Assembly: GCF_040954835.1 (NCBI RefSeq)
Contig: NC_090716.1
Span: 9,006,775 to 9,070,774 of the forward strand
DNA length: 64,000 nucleotides
Source of the DNA: Lepisosteus oculatus
Taxonomy: Eukaryota; Chordata; Actinopteri; Semionotiformes; Lepisosteidae
Direction: 5' to 3'
Shown here: positions 22,064-35,600 of the stretch, in pieces
Numbering within the stretch: position 1 is the first letter of the stretch
Layout: the number at the start of each line of letters is the position of its first letter
Notes under the pieces: model-generated
The model's database searches: none
What the model was told of the DNA's origin: nothing
Seen by the model: only the letters and a program-made list of their open reading frames with translations
Position numbers and translations under genes: made by a program

Positions 22064-23750
22064 GGTTTTGGCAGGATGTGTTCTTTGAATTAACCTGATT
22101 AACTATTAACAACCTAATGGCTGTTATCAGTTTCTACTGGCTCTACGGTATTCAAAGTTGACCTTAAAGCGCAATCAGTTTATGGCTGGAGTAATGAGGT
22201 GATCAGTGACTGTACTTTAATTTAACTGGCAGTTTTAGATACTGAAGAGGACGCTCATTTATCTTGTACAGTGTGTCTGAGCAAAATGTCTAGGTTTATT
22301 TTCTTACTGTTATTTTTTATATTCTTTTTTAATTAAAGCATAATCTATTAAGAACACAAAAGACATATGGGGAACAAGGCAGAACCCTCTTGTGGATTAC
22401 ATAAATGACTCACTGTGTTTACACTTTGATATTTGCAGTTTCAAATGATTTTTTAAGGTTTAATTTCTTTTTCTTATTTGAAGATTGGGATAATTAAATT
22501 GTCTTGGGATTTGAAAATGCCATGAACATATTTCACAGAATTTGCCAGGCTATATTGTCATCTTATTCAGATTCACCTCTGGCAAGTGTCTTATAAAACT
22601 ACAATAATGTATCCAGAAAGGGAATTCTCATACGAATCTCCCCCAGGGGAATTCCAATAAAAATACAACAAATGAAATTCCCACTATGTATGCATTAATC
22701 TCCGACAGCGTGAATTACATTTCTTTCTGTTTTGTGCCTGACTCTTTCTTCACTGAGCTCCACCTTTCAGGTGACATGTTATCTTACAACTTCCCCCGAG
22801 CAACAAAAAAAAATAGAGAGAGAGGATCAATGAGTCAGATTGCATAATTCAAACCAAGACACTTAAGGAAAAGTTACAGCAGGCCTGATATTTAAGATAA
22901 GTAGCCATTTTTTTAAGCATATAAAAGAGCGATTTTTTACAATAAGATTTAAGATGTTCTCCATGCAGACCTGAAGAATGGCACGGACAAGTAACACATT
23001 CTTCCCAATAAAAGTGCAGTTTCTTTTGGGGCCAAATCACATAATTCAATTCAAAAAGGCAATGAAGGAAAGAATGATTAGATTCCTCTTTTCTCTTCCC
23101 GAAGTGGAATGCGTAATGACGAAAAGCAAAGCAGGGGTGGTATTTATGTAACGAGAATGATGACGTTATCTTGAATAAAGGCATCCATCCATCTTCCGAA
23201 TCAGAATCACTATTTGCCAGGTCAGTAACATGAACAAGGAATCTTGGTGCAAAAACATTGATAGAAACAATCAATAATATTTATACTGTACACCTAACAC
23301 AAAGAACACACACTCTACCTCCCGTATTCATGAGTCCTGGTTAAGTGTGGCCATGGCCATGGGTAAGAAGCTGTTCAGATGCCTAGTAGTTTTGGTTTTG
23401 ATCGACTGGTACCATCTCCCTGAGGCACATTTTTGAAACAGATGGTGTCCATGATGAGAGGAGGTATTGACAGTCTTTTCTGCTTGCTTCTTCAATCTGA
23501 CTTTACACAGGTCTTCAATAGAGGGCAAATGACTCTCACTGCACGGGGGACAATGAGTTGCAATTTGCCTCTAGAAAGGACAGACATGGTGCCAAACCAA
23601 ACAGATGCAGAAGGTGTAAGAATGCTCTCAATAGTGGCTCTGTAAAATTGAATGATGCAGGAAACACAAATCTCTGGTGCACTTTCTTTGCAATGGCTTC
23701 ACAAGGCATTCAAACCTGCTTTAACCACTTCATAGTGGTGAGGGACCATG
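22064..23750. other. Intergenic DNA without a recognised gene
   Basis: A minus-strand open frame of 141 codons (22849-23274) is the longest here, but it shows no family resemblance or splice context and is probably chance. A ccatccatc motif at about 23183 could be a SINE tail remnant. Confidence 0.35.
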
Positions 23751-23759
23751 AGCATGTGT

Positions 23760-24027
23760 CCAGCAAGCAATGGACACAAGGCAGGGTACACCCTGGATGG
23801 GACTCCAGTCCATCGCAGGGCCCACACACACACAGACACACACCCACTCACACCAGGGCCAATATTCCCAGAAGCCATTTAACCTACCAGTATATCTTTG
23901 GACTGTGGGAGGAAACCAGAGCCCCTGGAGGAATCAGCACAAACACGGGAAGAACATACAAACTCAACTCCGATCGAGGAGATAGGACTTGAACCCAGCG
24001 CTGCATGGCAGTAATGCTAACCACAGC
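23760..24027 (-). mobile_element. tRNA-derived SINE, head slightly truncated
   Basis: It is in minus orientation and the same family as the copy at 13855-14242. Shared blocks are ccagtccatcgcaggg, a CACA stretch, ggccaatattcccagaagcc, tttggactgtgggaggaaac and a B-box-like GGGTTCAAGTCC on the minus strand (about 23984-23995). It stops inside the A-box region at gctaaccacag. Confidence 0.7.
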
Positions 24028-26600
24028 TTTTACTCTTTCAGTCTTTGGCCTGATGAGGGTGTTTCCAGGGAATTAAGTCATTGCTGACATTCCTTTTGGT
24101 TTCTTCCTCGGTAGTCTACTATGCTAATGAGTGAGAAGAAAGATACACAAGATTACTTTCAGCACAATGAAATGAACGGCTCCTTGACGTAAAAAGGATA
24201 CTCTTCATAGAATAATCAATGGCTCTCGAAGTGGATGCCACATCTCCCCAAATCGTACAGTATTGCAGACATGAAAACCACTGAAACACGACAGATCGCA
24301 AAAAATCAAGCCACTGTACTGTACATAAAATACTGCATAGGCTGAACCTATAGACAATAATGATCGGTTAAGTCAGGGCTTTGGAAATTGTCAATTGATG
24401 TGCTATTTGTCTAGACAGAAAATTCCATTTTGAAAATGCTTTCACAAAAGGGAAAAACAGCATTTTAACAGATTTTTTAGAAAAAAAACAAGTCTGCATC
24501 AAATAAAAAAAAAGACTTTTCTGTCAATTTTTCAGTCCCTTTGACTGTCATGCAATTCTGGTGTACAATTCTGTACGTTAGCAAGGATACGTGCCTGCTA
24601 TCTGGTCCGAGGTTTTCAATGCCAAGTGCAAATAAAACATCTGGTAATTTATATATAATGTACCTTTCATCAAAACAATTCATAAACCCGAGCAGGAGAC
24701 TTAATACCATATTAAAAAAAACTCTTACTTTTATGTCTCCGAGATTGCCTGAGAATTGACTGTATTGAACATCCAGAATGATTATGCATTTTGAGGAGAA
24801 TGTTCCCATAGATTAATTCACTTTACATTTAAAAAACCATGTCTGTGACATGAGACGTTTGTCTGGTTCCTTTGCAATGTCATTACATCTTTGCTCTGTT
24901 TATTTGTACATTGGTGGAGGACGACCGGAAACATACAGTATTCTTGCAGTGTAAGAACAAAGCTCTGTAGATCCACATGACTCCATAGTCACAGAAACAT
25001 GAAAATTTGACACTTAAAATATTGTCATCTTGAATAAGCCTTTGGCCTTATCATATGGCACTTATATATTTGAGCTGGCCCCCGTTATAAAATTTGAGTG
25101 CACTAAGCTAATTGAAAGTAATGAAAAAATAGAAAGGTTTAACAACAATATCCTGCTTCATATTAAAGATGTCATAGTGTTTTTGTCAAATTTAAGCTGA
25201 GATGTGAAAATTCTTTAGTTGGGGAAAAAAAGGAACGTAGTTGATTTTTATTTATCGGATTATAATATCTTTAAATACAACTGAATTTATATTTGGACCC
25301 TTTAACTTGAATATTTATATTTAGAAAAGTGGAACACTTACAAATGTTTGCTACTATGTTGCGCATGCAATTTATAAGAGTGTTATTGTAAATTCGATAC
25401 AATTTACTCGTTTAGGGTTCGAATGGTTCCATCTAGTGGTCAATGCGAGTATTCACTGTCCACACTTTAGTTCATTGCACATCGTACACACTACTGGGCT
25501 ACATTGTGCCTATTATTCCTTCGTAAAAAACTATAACCCCTGCGTGTAAGGGTTAAAAATTCAAAACTGCATTCGCTTCTGCAACGTGTTCTAATAGATC
25601 TATTGCAGACAGGTGTAAAAACTGTTGTAAACCACGTAATCTGCACTGCACTGCATACATTAAACTTGAACATATCAGTTTTTACATATTAATTAAATGA
25701 AACTCTTAACAAATTTGCAGACTTTTGAAGTTCAGGTTCCTAACAAGATCATACGAAACCAACAGCGGCATGATTTTGAACCAACTGCTCATGAAAATGA
25801 GTATTTTTGCTGTACGGTTTAAATCGGGCAGTCCTGGCTGTCGATTTTAGTTTACGGAGAGTAGGATCTACACAATTGCACAAGCAAAATGTGACGAAAT
25901 ATTGGAATATTGAAAATATTGCACGATAATACGCGATACATTTTGTTCTATATAGCATCATCACGGAATGGTAAACATATCAGTGATCTCAGCAGCTCAA
26001 ACTCGGCAATGAGGAGAATGTCCATCAGCAAACAGTCACCGTGGCATCAGTAGCAGCAGTAAAAGCGTGATTTTGGCCATTTCTAAAACTTTTAAATAAT
26101 ATTTGGGCGATGCATTCAGGTCAACATCCGTGAATGCCTCCAGCTTTTCACTGTCATGAGCTACTACCGTAACGCCGCAGCACGATTCAGATATCCAAGC
26201 ACACCCCATTCAATATCTAATTACTATCAATAACGCCCTGAAGCAGTTTGTCGATATCACCGCCTGAACGAGGACGGATGACCCTAAAAGACAATAGCGT
26301 TTAAAGGACTGCAGGGAATGGAAAAGACAGAACCCGTATTGTTGTCATGGCACATCTCTCCCGGTAAATCGGACCCGGTTTCCCAGAGTCTGAGCAGAGG
26401 TGTCTTTCATCTTCACACCTGTGATGTAATCGGCGCCGAGTTAATGGACTTTGTTCTTCGAAACGACGGCCCCAGCGATCTGAACAGCACAGTCCTCGCA
26501 AGTTAATTCTATTTAACAAAAGATATTCAGGGAATCTGCATTTCCGCCACAAGCCTTTCTACCTCTCGTTCGCTAGGCTCTAAAATAGGACTTCTCCCCA
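24028..26600. other. Intergenic DNA upstream of galnt18
   Basis: No gene is supported. From about 26.1 kb CpG content rises toward the galnt18 promoter. Several short open frames on both strands at 26.3-27.0 kb reflect CpG-rich promoter composition rather than genes. Confidence 0.4.
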
Positions 26601-27109
26601 CTTCAAGTAACCAGGTCCCTCTTAAAATAGCTCCAGATCGGCTATTCGAAGAAAACGCCGACTGATGTATTATCTTTAAAACCAAGACACACCCTTCTCA
26701 CTCCTTATTGGACCTGTGAGCGGCTGAATCTGAAAGTTACTGCCTCTCACGCACGTCTCATTGGCCGCCAGCCCCGTGTCCCGAACTGCGGCCAGTGGAT
26801 GTGGTTTCAGCCCCGGTTGTCCGCGATGGAAAGCAGCGCGCAAGAGGCGGTGGGAGGAAAGTTTCACGCACTTTGCAGCAAGTGATCCATGTTTGTGCTG
26901 CACCTCTTCCTTTTCGAAAAACGCAGCAAGCGGGGATATTTCTCAGCACAGCCCCGTTGCGAAGGGGAACTGGAGGATTGTGTGGTAGTCGGAATGATTT
27001 TGCGTATAAGTGGAAGGGACAGTCAGTGATACCACGGTCTGAGTTTCTTTCTTACTGCACTTGTGTTCTAGGGCTTCATCTTTTCACATCTATATGGAGG
27101 GATCTCAGG
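26600..27109 (+). promoter_or_regulatory. CpG-rich promoter and 5' UTR of galnt18
   Basis: CpG and overall GC are clearly higher here than in the flanks. Two ATTGG (inverted CCAAT) boxes lie at 26707-26711 and 26760-26764, spaced 53 bases apart, and no TATA box is evident. The transcription start is probably shortly downstream, leaving a 5' UTR of up to about 300 bases. The frame of galnt18 stays open upstream to an ATG at 26795, but that part lacks family resemblance. Confidence 0.5.
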
Positions 27110-27347
27110 ATGGCTTGCACCAGGAAAACCAAAACTTTGGTATCTACTTGTGTTATCTTGAGCGGCATGACCAACATCGTGTGTCTGCTGTATGTCGGAT
27201 GGGTCACTAATTACATTGCGAATGTCTATATCAAAGTTCAAGAGCCCGTCCCGGAGAAAAAGTTGGAGGACGACAATAAAGGGGAAACTTTGAGGATTAT
27301 AGAAAGACTTGATCGACTGGAGAATGTAGTCAACCAACACATACAAG
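27110..27347 (+). CDS. galnt18: GALNT18, first coding exon (N-terminal 79 residues)
   Basis: The exon encodes the start of polypeptide N-acetylgalactosaminyltransferase 18 (GALNTL4). The peptide opens MACTRKTKTLVSTCVILSGM and continues TNIVCLLYVGWVTNYIANVY, nearly identical to the human N-terminus as I recall it. The later part, IIERLDRLENVVNQHIQ, is likewise conserved. It holds a short cytoplasmic tail (about residues 1-11), a signal-anchor helix (about 12-36) and the start of the luminal stem, giving type II topology. The catalytic GT-A domain and lectin domain lie in later exons that I do not see. The ATG has a strong context (A at -3, G at +4). The exon ends CAAG|GTATTG in phase 1, so the next codon starts with G, consistent with Glu in human. 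Family members start mucin-type O-glycosylation, though activity of this member is weakly documented. Confidence 0.94.
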
Positions 27348-30300
27348 GTATTGATAAACTCTGCATTACTGTACTGTAACCGTTGAAATGATATCCGTGT
27401 ATAATATTTTATTCTCCAAATATTATCCTTACTTTGATTTCTTATTTACTGATTCGGGGTGTTGTGTTCATGCACCAAAGTGCCAGGATCCCATTTTTCA
27501 CTGGAGTCTTCTTGTAGGGTCTTATACCATAAAAATGTGTTGCGGGAATTGGAATCTCATAATTTAGGGAGGAAACCTTATATCGCTGCATGTATTGTAC
27601 TTAGTTGTGTGTGCACCCAGTCTACGTTATCTCGATTAGGGTAATCAGAGTATGCACACGAACTACAAGTCCAGGGTCCTTTTTCAATGTAAACACGTTT
27701 GTTTCCCTTTGCCTTGGCCATAATCACACTTAAAGAAGCGGTTTGGGATGTATTGCCCCATTGTAGAAATGCAAGATTCTCGTGTACTGACACTAGCCCC
27801 CACAATTCACACGGCGCTTGTTTAAAAAAGGGGGAGACTTTTCTTTATAGAGATGCGAGAATGCGCTCATGAGTTTTTATTCAGAAGCTCTCATATTTCC
27901 TGAAAACGATTAACTTTAGGTTGCAACCAAACATTGCTCCATAACATTGTAATAATGCGTCCAAAAATAAAATGTATAATACTTAATAATGCAGCACACC
28001 GTCTCACCACCCAGATGATTATATAACATACTCCGTATATACAACCAGTCTATTTAATCCTTATAAATGTGCGATTATGTATATTACAGTACGAACAGCA
28101 AATTTAGGACGAACATAAAGAACTTTTGCTGCCAACTGTTAACTTCCAAGTCCTGACCGTGGCTGTTTAATTGGCAGTTTGGAATTTTTTTTTGTGTCCA
28201 TTTATGACTTGAGTGACCGATACAGGTAACAGTCTGATATAGCAGAAATGTAGTGTTAAATTCTATTCTTGCTCACTATGATTTAGGTTTAACGTCCGAA
28301 TTCTCTAGCTCCACTAGCTAAAAGTTTAGCGGCTGCTGTGACAAACGCATTTTTTCTTATACAGTCTACACTGTCTCCATTCCTCAATACATCGCTAATT
28401 TGGGCTGCTATTCTTTTAAACAGCATTCTGTAAATCTCGACTCGTCTGTCACGTCGTACTACAGAGCATGCTTACATTTAATCTTTAGTTGTTCCGAACA
28501 CCAGTTGAATACATTTCACATTGTAGGTAATGTTTCGTGTTTAGCTTTCAGAATAACGTTTGCAAAGCCGTAATAACATTTCTGAATCTTTCAGTATCTT
28601 TTTACATTGGTTATGAGTAGGCAGTCATTTAATTACTCGATAACATTTTCTCATCATTGTTTAATTCCCTACAATGAAGTTCTCATCCAACTGAGTTAAC
28701 AAGGTACTGCGCAATCGTAATTTATACACCAATAAGAGAAACCTAGTTACCTAGTTAATGCATTTTGTAAATGGTGTAAACTTTTGAAATTGCCTCTCCT
28801 TTTGGAGGATATAATACATGTAAAATATTTCTCTCAAGTTTAAGTTACTCCATGGAAATTTAAACGTGGTAACAGCGCAGCCAGCCTGCGTGTCAAGAAC
28901 TTTGTTCTGAAACACCTCCTTAAAGACCGTAATACAGTGAGTACTTGTAATGCCAATATTACCTTAGTGGTAATGATGTAAAAAGTGAGAAAAATGCATT
29001 ACTTTAAAGAGGAATTTATATTTTAATAGCAGCGCCCCGATTTTAACAGAATAATGTCTCAACAGTTCGGGATTGAACAGTGTAATAAATAATATAATAA
29101 TACTTTAGGGCACTGTGCTATTTTAAAAACGTTACTGTTAAGAGAATATTGATTTAGTTGTAGAAGTTTCTATAAAATATAGAGTGCAGATAGTAAGAGT
29201 AAACACTTAATGCCTTATTTAAATGTTTGTTTCTACCTTTTCAAAAAGAGATTGGTTTCCATTAACGTCCTGAGCTTTTGACACTGCCATTTGTTTCAAA
29301 AGCAAGAACTGAGGCAGTAATTGCGATCTAAGCATTCAATTAGCCGTAGAACAGATTGGGACAAATATATTCAAGAGAAGGATATTCATTTAGGGCAGAA
29401 GAGAGACTCTGAACTGCTGTATTAATTGCGACGAGTGCAATGCCTAAGTGAAGTAAACCTTCCATTACTAAAATCAATAGGACATTTGCAACAGGCTGAT
29501 CTTTGAAAGGGGTGTCTAGAAAGGTAACACACTGTATCAAACTTCAGAGATCGAGCTCTGTGCGCACCACGAAAGCACTTCAAATGTCTGTCAGCGTCCA
29601 TTCCTTTCTGAAGCTCAAAAATGTAATTGCACGGAATTAGTGGAGAGAAATCTGAGTGCCGTGAGGACGTGAGAGTGTGGTTTCTTGGACAAAAAAAACA
29701 TGCACAGGCAGTTTTCCAGCATGAACAGGTGCCCGGATTGAGGGATAGAGGCACCATAAGGTCAGTGTTTGAATCCGTGTGGAAGTTACTACCCCAAAAT
29801 TCTGCTCAAGCTGTCAGTAGACATCACACTGCTACACTCCGCTTCACTCATTGGCCACTAAAAGCAGGCTGTAGATCTATTTTGTATTTCATGGAGTTTG
29901 TTACCTGTCCTTATTGTTTCATCGGGCATTTTGGCTTAGGCACAACGAGGTAACAATACAAATGTAGATATACAGTTAGCTTTCTCTTGTACTTAATTGG
30001 TTTTATTTTGATAACCAACCGGTGACATAGGGCTCACCTCTGTAACATCAAAAAGATAACATCACTCTCTTGATGGTCACTGCTTTGACACTTCCAACAA
30101 TACACAGAGACAAGCAGTTTGAACTGAGACCTTTAAAATCCTTCTCTACCAACAAGCCTATCAAATTCTAGTACTTTAAATTGTTGATTACCTTACTTTT
30201 TCCTTCTTATCAATTTTTAAGTTGAAATGTGCTATTTAAATTAAATGTATTATTATTTCTTCCTTTGCTGTGATTTTGCAAACACAAGATTCATTCCAAT

Positions 30301-32337
30301 GCCTTTTATACATTAAGGATTTTATACCTTTGAACACGGAGTCTAAACCTCTTTGCTATGTAAATTGGCTACTTGTTGAACACAGATTTGATTCTTAATG
30401 TCTACTTATGATCTGAAACTCGTCTGTGTACTTGCTGGAGTCTGGTTTCTTCTTTCAAGCTCCCATCTAAAGAAAATGGGATTGCTGGGTGCCCAGACTC
30501 TTTGTCTAGAATGGCTAATTGATTACTGAGTTTCATTAACTATGCAGCTAATGCATGCTTACATATTCTCATCTATTTTGAAATAAGTATTTTTTTATCT
30601 TGTTGTTTTAAAGACTTTAGACATTGGAGGAAATTGCAAATACAGTCTTACATTTTTCTTTCTGTTGTATCCGGTTTATGCATTCCCTTACTTGTGAATG
30701 CTGCTGGGAATTGTAACATCAATTTCAGTTCTTGTAGACAAAAACCCTTTGTATTGAAGCACACTGAGAAAACCTGGCACAATTGATCTTTGTGATTTTA
30801 GCACTTAGTGCCAATGCCAGATTATACTGTTGGCACATGATCTGATTTAGTTCACCTGGTTCATCTTCATGACATTACTGACCTTGCAAAGCACAACTGT
30901 TCACATGTGCATTGTTACAATATTAGGCAGCCAGCATCAATAGCTGTGAATTGGTAATTTAATAGCAGACCCTGGTATCTTAAATGCACTGGTTGGCTGA
31001 GTCTGACGCAGAGATTGGCTTGTAAAAGTATTCTGTAGTCACTCCGGTTGATCTTTTTTCACCCTTCAGAGTCAGCTTCTGGCATAAGATACTCTAACTG
31101 CAGACTTTTCTGTTTCTGTTGCATGATTTCATCCTCTTTGTGCATTGCATTAGTTCCTTTAAATAAAACAGTATAGAAAAATCATTTTTTGTGTCTTTTA
31201 GAAAGTTCTAAATACAGATTGTATTTCTACATAAATGTACACTGGGCCTCTTAAATGCTTTTCTTTTCAAAACGTTAATCCTGAAGTAAACACTGTGCAT
31301 GTTTTTGTCACTAATAACCACAATTAACATCGGAAATGCAGTGGATGAGTCCTAGTAAAGGTTTTAATTTTAATCTGGTCTACAAGATGCTCTTCTGTGT
31401 CTAAAACACAGTGGTGTATACTTGCAGACTTTAGCAGTGACATCTTGCTCAATTAACTAAAACGGAAAATGTTCTGGAAAGTTCTCTTATTTGATTCAGT
31501 TCCATTTGAGCTGCTTTGAGTCACAGTAAAGTGATCCACCTTTTCAGAATACCGTCACCTCAATTTTTAGGGCTGTTTTTGTATGTTACACAGCTAGTTT
31601 TTTGTCCTGTCACTGAGGACATGATGATGCTGGATAATTGCTGTGGAAATTCTAAGTCATTGAAAATAGTTTCCAAAGGATTTGTAATGGTGAGTGAAAC
31701 TGTACTAGTGATGGTAACCAACAATATCTCTTCCTGTCCTGTAGGATTTTGAACGTCTGCTCTTTGTGTTCTCACGCCACCAGTGTTTGCTGTTGGTGCC
31801 TCCAAAGTCATCCTTACAACGTTTCCAGGGCCAGCAAAAACAGCATACCAAAACTCAGATTTTAAAAAAGATTACTCTAAAATGTAGGGATTACAGTATG
31901 CAGATTTTACAGAGCTTGTCAAAAATTGCTTTGACTGTTTCATTCATTTCGGGATAACTATGCAGCTTATACAATAATTGTTATTAAGCCTGTGCTGCGC
32001 TTGTTGTAAAACAAAGCTTTCTTTACCAAGCTCTTCCGCTCTGCTTAATTATTCTTATTTTAGATAAGGCTCAATGCACAGCCACCCTCCCACTGCAAAC
32101 TGTGTTCTCACTTCTTTTCACTGCTCCTGGCAGATTTAACAGTTTATATGAATTTGAGAAAGTGCCTTGAAACTCTGTTTGTATAGTAAATGCAGAGAAA
32201 CAACCCATTACTGAGAATGTTAATGTGGAATGAACCATCATCTATTTAAATTAATAGCAGCAGATAGGGGCCAAAAAGCAAACGGATGCCTTTGAAAGGA
32301 TAATGGCAAACAATTAAAACTTACGTTTAATTACTAT

Positions 32338-32653
32338 TCCATCCATCTGTTTTGTCACTGCTTCATCCAATTCAAGGTCACGGGGAGAGCCCGAGCCTAT
32401 ATCGGCAAGCAACAGGAACAAGGTGAGGTGGGTACATGCCAGTCCATCGCAGGGCGGACACACAGACACACACACACTCGCACCAGGGCCTACTTTCCCC
32501 AAAGTAAACAAACATTCCAGAGTGTCTTTAGGCTGCAGGAGGGAACCAGAGCCCCCAGTGGAAACCCAGGTGAACACGGGGAGAACATGCAGACAGCACC
32601 CCAGGGCCCCAGCCCTGCAAGGCCGCTATGCTAACCACTGTGCCACCGTGCCC
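32338..32653 (-). mobile_element. tRNA-derived SINE, near full length
   Basis: It is in minus orientation, with a ccatccatc tail at 32340, then ggtcacgggga, ccagtccatcgcaggg, a CACA stretch, ggaaaccagg and, at the head, ctaaccactgtgccaccgtg. This is the A-box region (CACGGTGGCACAGTGGTTAG) on the minus strand. The usual B-box region is partly deleted. Same family as the copies at 13.9, 23.8 and 45.5 kb. Confidence 0.72.
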
Positions 32654-35600
32654 TCATTGATTCCTATGAAAACTATTATTCAATATTCAAAAGTAAAAGG
32701 CAACAGCTATCTTGCCAATTCCAATCCTTGGGATTCCTGCACTTGTTGAATTTCATTTCAGCTGAGTTCTTGGTTATATAATTAAACAACCTGGGGGGGC
32801 TTAACAGGTCTTTTATCCAATTTGTCTTCTCCTCAAAAGGGGCTAAGTTACTTCTAAAATGTAACGTTTAACAGGAAAATTCCTGGCATGAATCGAAGTG
32901 TTCAAACCTGTCGCCAGTGGAGGCCCAGCGCTGCTACGGGATGTAGTCTGGGAGTGGGCCCTGTGCTGCAGAATACCACAGGCCTCGCCGGGAATGAGAG
33001 GTTTTCTGATCATGGAAATCAATCATGTTATTAATTAGCTAAACGAGGTCTCACGTGGGCTGAAATCCCGAGAGTGCTGGGGTTTCAGGGAACCAAATAT
33101 GTTAGCTTGGGATAACATGTTTCACAACTTTAGAGGAGTTTGTAGTGGTTTGACTGGGGAGTAAAATAACACCCCTCTAGTTGACAAGACAGTTGGTGGG
33201 ATAGTTTAGGGTTAAGTTAATTTTTCTGATTTGGATAGAAGCAGAAGACATCCTTTGTGCAGACTGGCAGCAGGAAAGCTAGAATCATCCTTCTACGACA
33301 TAGCAACTTCAAAGAAAAGTGGACAGATAAGGCCCTTCTGACTTAATGATTGATGTCTAGAGACATTGAAATGAGAGAAAACTGAACCTGAGCTACAGAT
33401 TACCCAGCTGGGTACATTATTGAAATGAGTTCCAGAATTGTTGATGAAATGTGTGCTTGTCTTAAGGAAAATCATGTGGACTTGTGTTCCCCAGTCTATT
33501 TTTGTTAACAAAGCTCTGCTGAAATGACTTATTAAGACAGTCAGGGGTCAGTGGTTTAACCCAAGCTAAGTCTGTGCGAAGTAATGATGTCAATTTATCT
33601 AAAGTTAGCTAAATCAATAAGTGAAATTGAGTCGTTAGGTCAGTTGGAAAACCTTCATGTTCTTGATGAGACAGCTCAATTGTGTACTTGCCCAGCTAAT
33701 GAAACACAAAGCAGGATGTAGAAGGAATGGATTCTTTCAGAACACTGCAAGCAATGAAGCAGAAGAGGAAAGAAAAAGAAAAACAATCACAGCTTGGTGT
33801 GGAATGTGCTGAAAAGCTGTGGTCCATATTTACTCAGGTTCCAGGTTTCAGGTACTGTACCTACAGTATATACACAGCAGTTCCACACTTCCAGTGCTTT
33901 CAGGGCACAGTCCTGCAAATTTTATTGGTCTCTTTAAATTGAGGATGGTATTAAACCAGGGAAGAGTTTAATTGGTCAGGTTAAACTGAGTGAATAATCA
34001 GTTTAATTGGGTAATTAAGAGTTCAGGTGGAATGAAACCCAGAGAGCACTGGAGCTGAAGATCCAGTGATACATACTCTCCAGCAGGACAGGCTCAAGAG
34101 ACAAACCCTGCTGGTGTTATTGTTCTCTTCAATCCCCCACACCAATGAAACCAGCGAAAGATGATATTTATGATGCAACATGTAGATAACTAGTCAATTA
34201 AGGAGTTAAGAACTAGGTAGGAACGGAAATCTGAAGCCATGAGGAATGCTGGGTGCCCCTGTTTGTTTGGACTATAAATAGAGTAAAAAAAGCACTGTTT
34301 TGCACAGAATAGTATAAAAGGCTTTCCAGAGTGTCATCATCTTTTTATCGTTCTTTTTCCCACAGTGCATTTATCAGCTCTGTTATGTTGGAGAAAAGCA
34401 CTTTACGGAGGCATTAGTATAGTAAGGATGAACGGGTCAGTTGTTTGAACTCCTTTCTAAAACACTTTAGGTTTTGAGGAAGAAGAGTGAAGCTGCTTGA
34501 TTCAGCTGAAGCAAATCACTGGAGATTTACAGACCGATTCAAAGCCAAGAAGTTTCCAACGTACAGCAGTGTTAAATAGACGCAGAGAAATTCTGGAGAA
34601 AAAATAAGTGAAATGGCACCTGATATGTTGCAGCCTGAGATGCATATAAAGTTGTTTGTCATTTTTGGAAACCTGTGCAAACCTTTGGACAATAGTTTCA
34701 CTGTGACTAAAAACTTACCAGTCTATTTAATTTCCAAGACATTCTTTGTATTCAAACACAGTTGATGTCTAGACTTGCCAGCACCATTGCAGTCATGGTT
34801 TTTAGTGACTTTTTAACATTTAGTATTACATGATCATTTAAATGTAATTCATGCAATTACATTTAAAGGCACATATTATGCAGAATGTTTAATGTCTTAA
34901 AGGAAGACTGTGTATTAAAGCATTACATTATTCTAATATAACTGACTCTGGTTACTCTTGGATTAAAATCAGAACATAATATTCCATGGAATGGAAAGTC
35001 TGACTTACAGTATTTAATGGAAGGAGTTGGGAGAAGAGAATAATAACGATACCCAGAATAAATAAGGTCAAAATAATTATCACAAAACACACACCTTTTA
35101 AGGGAAATTGAGTGGTCAAACACTTCGTTTGGAAAATCCATGCTCAAACAATTTTACAGCAAATACTTTTTAAATAAAGAGGTCTTTTGTAAGAAAGAAA
35201 CATGAACCAGCTCTCACATGCATAAATTTAAACTGACAAAACTGTAAACTGAAAACGGGTGTTTTTATGTCAAAAAGTTAATTATAAATGTCATGAAAGC
35301 CTGCTTTTTAAGTAACTGGATACAGCGAATCTACATTAATACAGACTGTGTTATATCACTAATTTATTTTGTTTTGAAATAATCTAAATGGAGCCTTTAA
35401 TTTTAATTATCTTCCTTGAAAAATACACATGCCCTTGATATTGTTAAAGACAGCAAGAGGTTTGAAGCCTGAAGTTAATTCATGAAGTTAATGGTAAATA
35501 CCCTATTATTAATCTGAAAATTCAACTGGATAATGTTTGTTTTTGGTTTAATATTACTAAACTCACAAGGTGATGTTGTAAAACAACTTTTGCTTTAATA

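Noticed and set aside
22849-23274. 141-codon minus-strand open frame
   Set aside because: It is the second-longest simple frame outside real genes, but its composition is mixed, with no domain, conserved motif or neighbouring exons. Probably chance.
23770-23992. Overlapping open frames rich in Thr and His
   Set aside because: They lie wholly inside a tRNA-derived SINE; the Thr/His come from its CACA stretch.
25416-25432. tRNA-like T-loop motif (ggttcgaatgg)
   Set aside because: The second half of the B box is wrong, and no A box or acceptor stem lies at the right distance.
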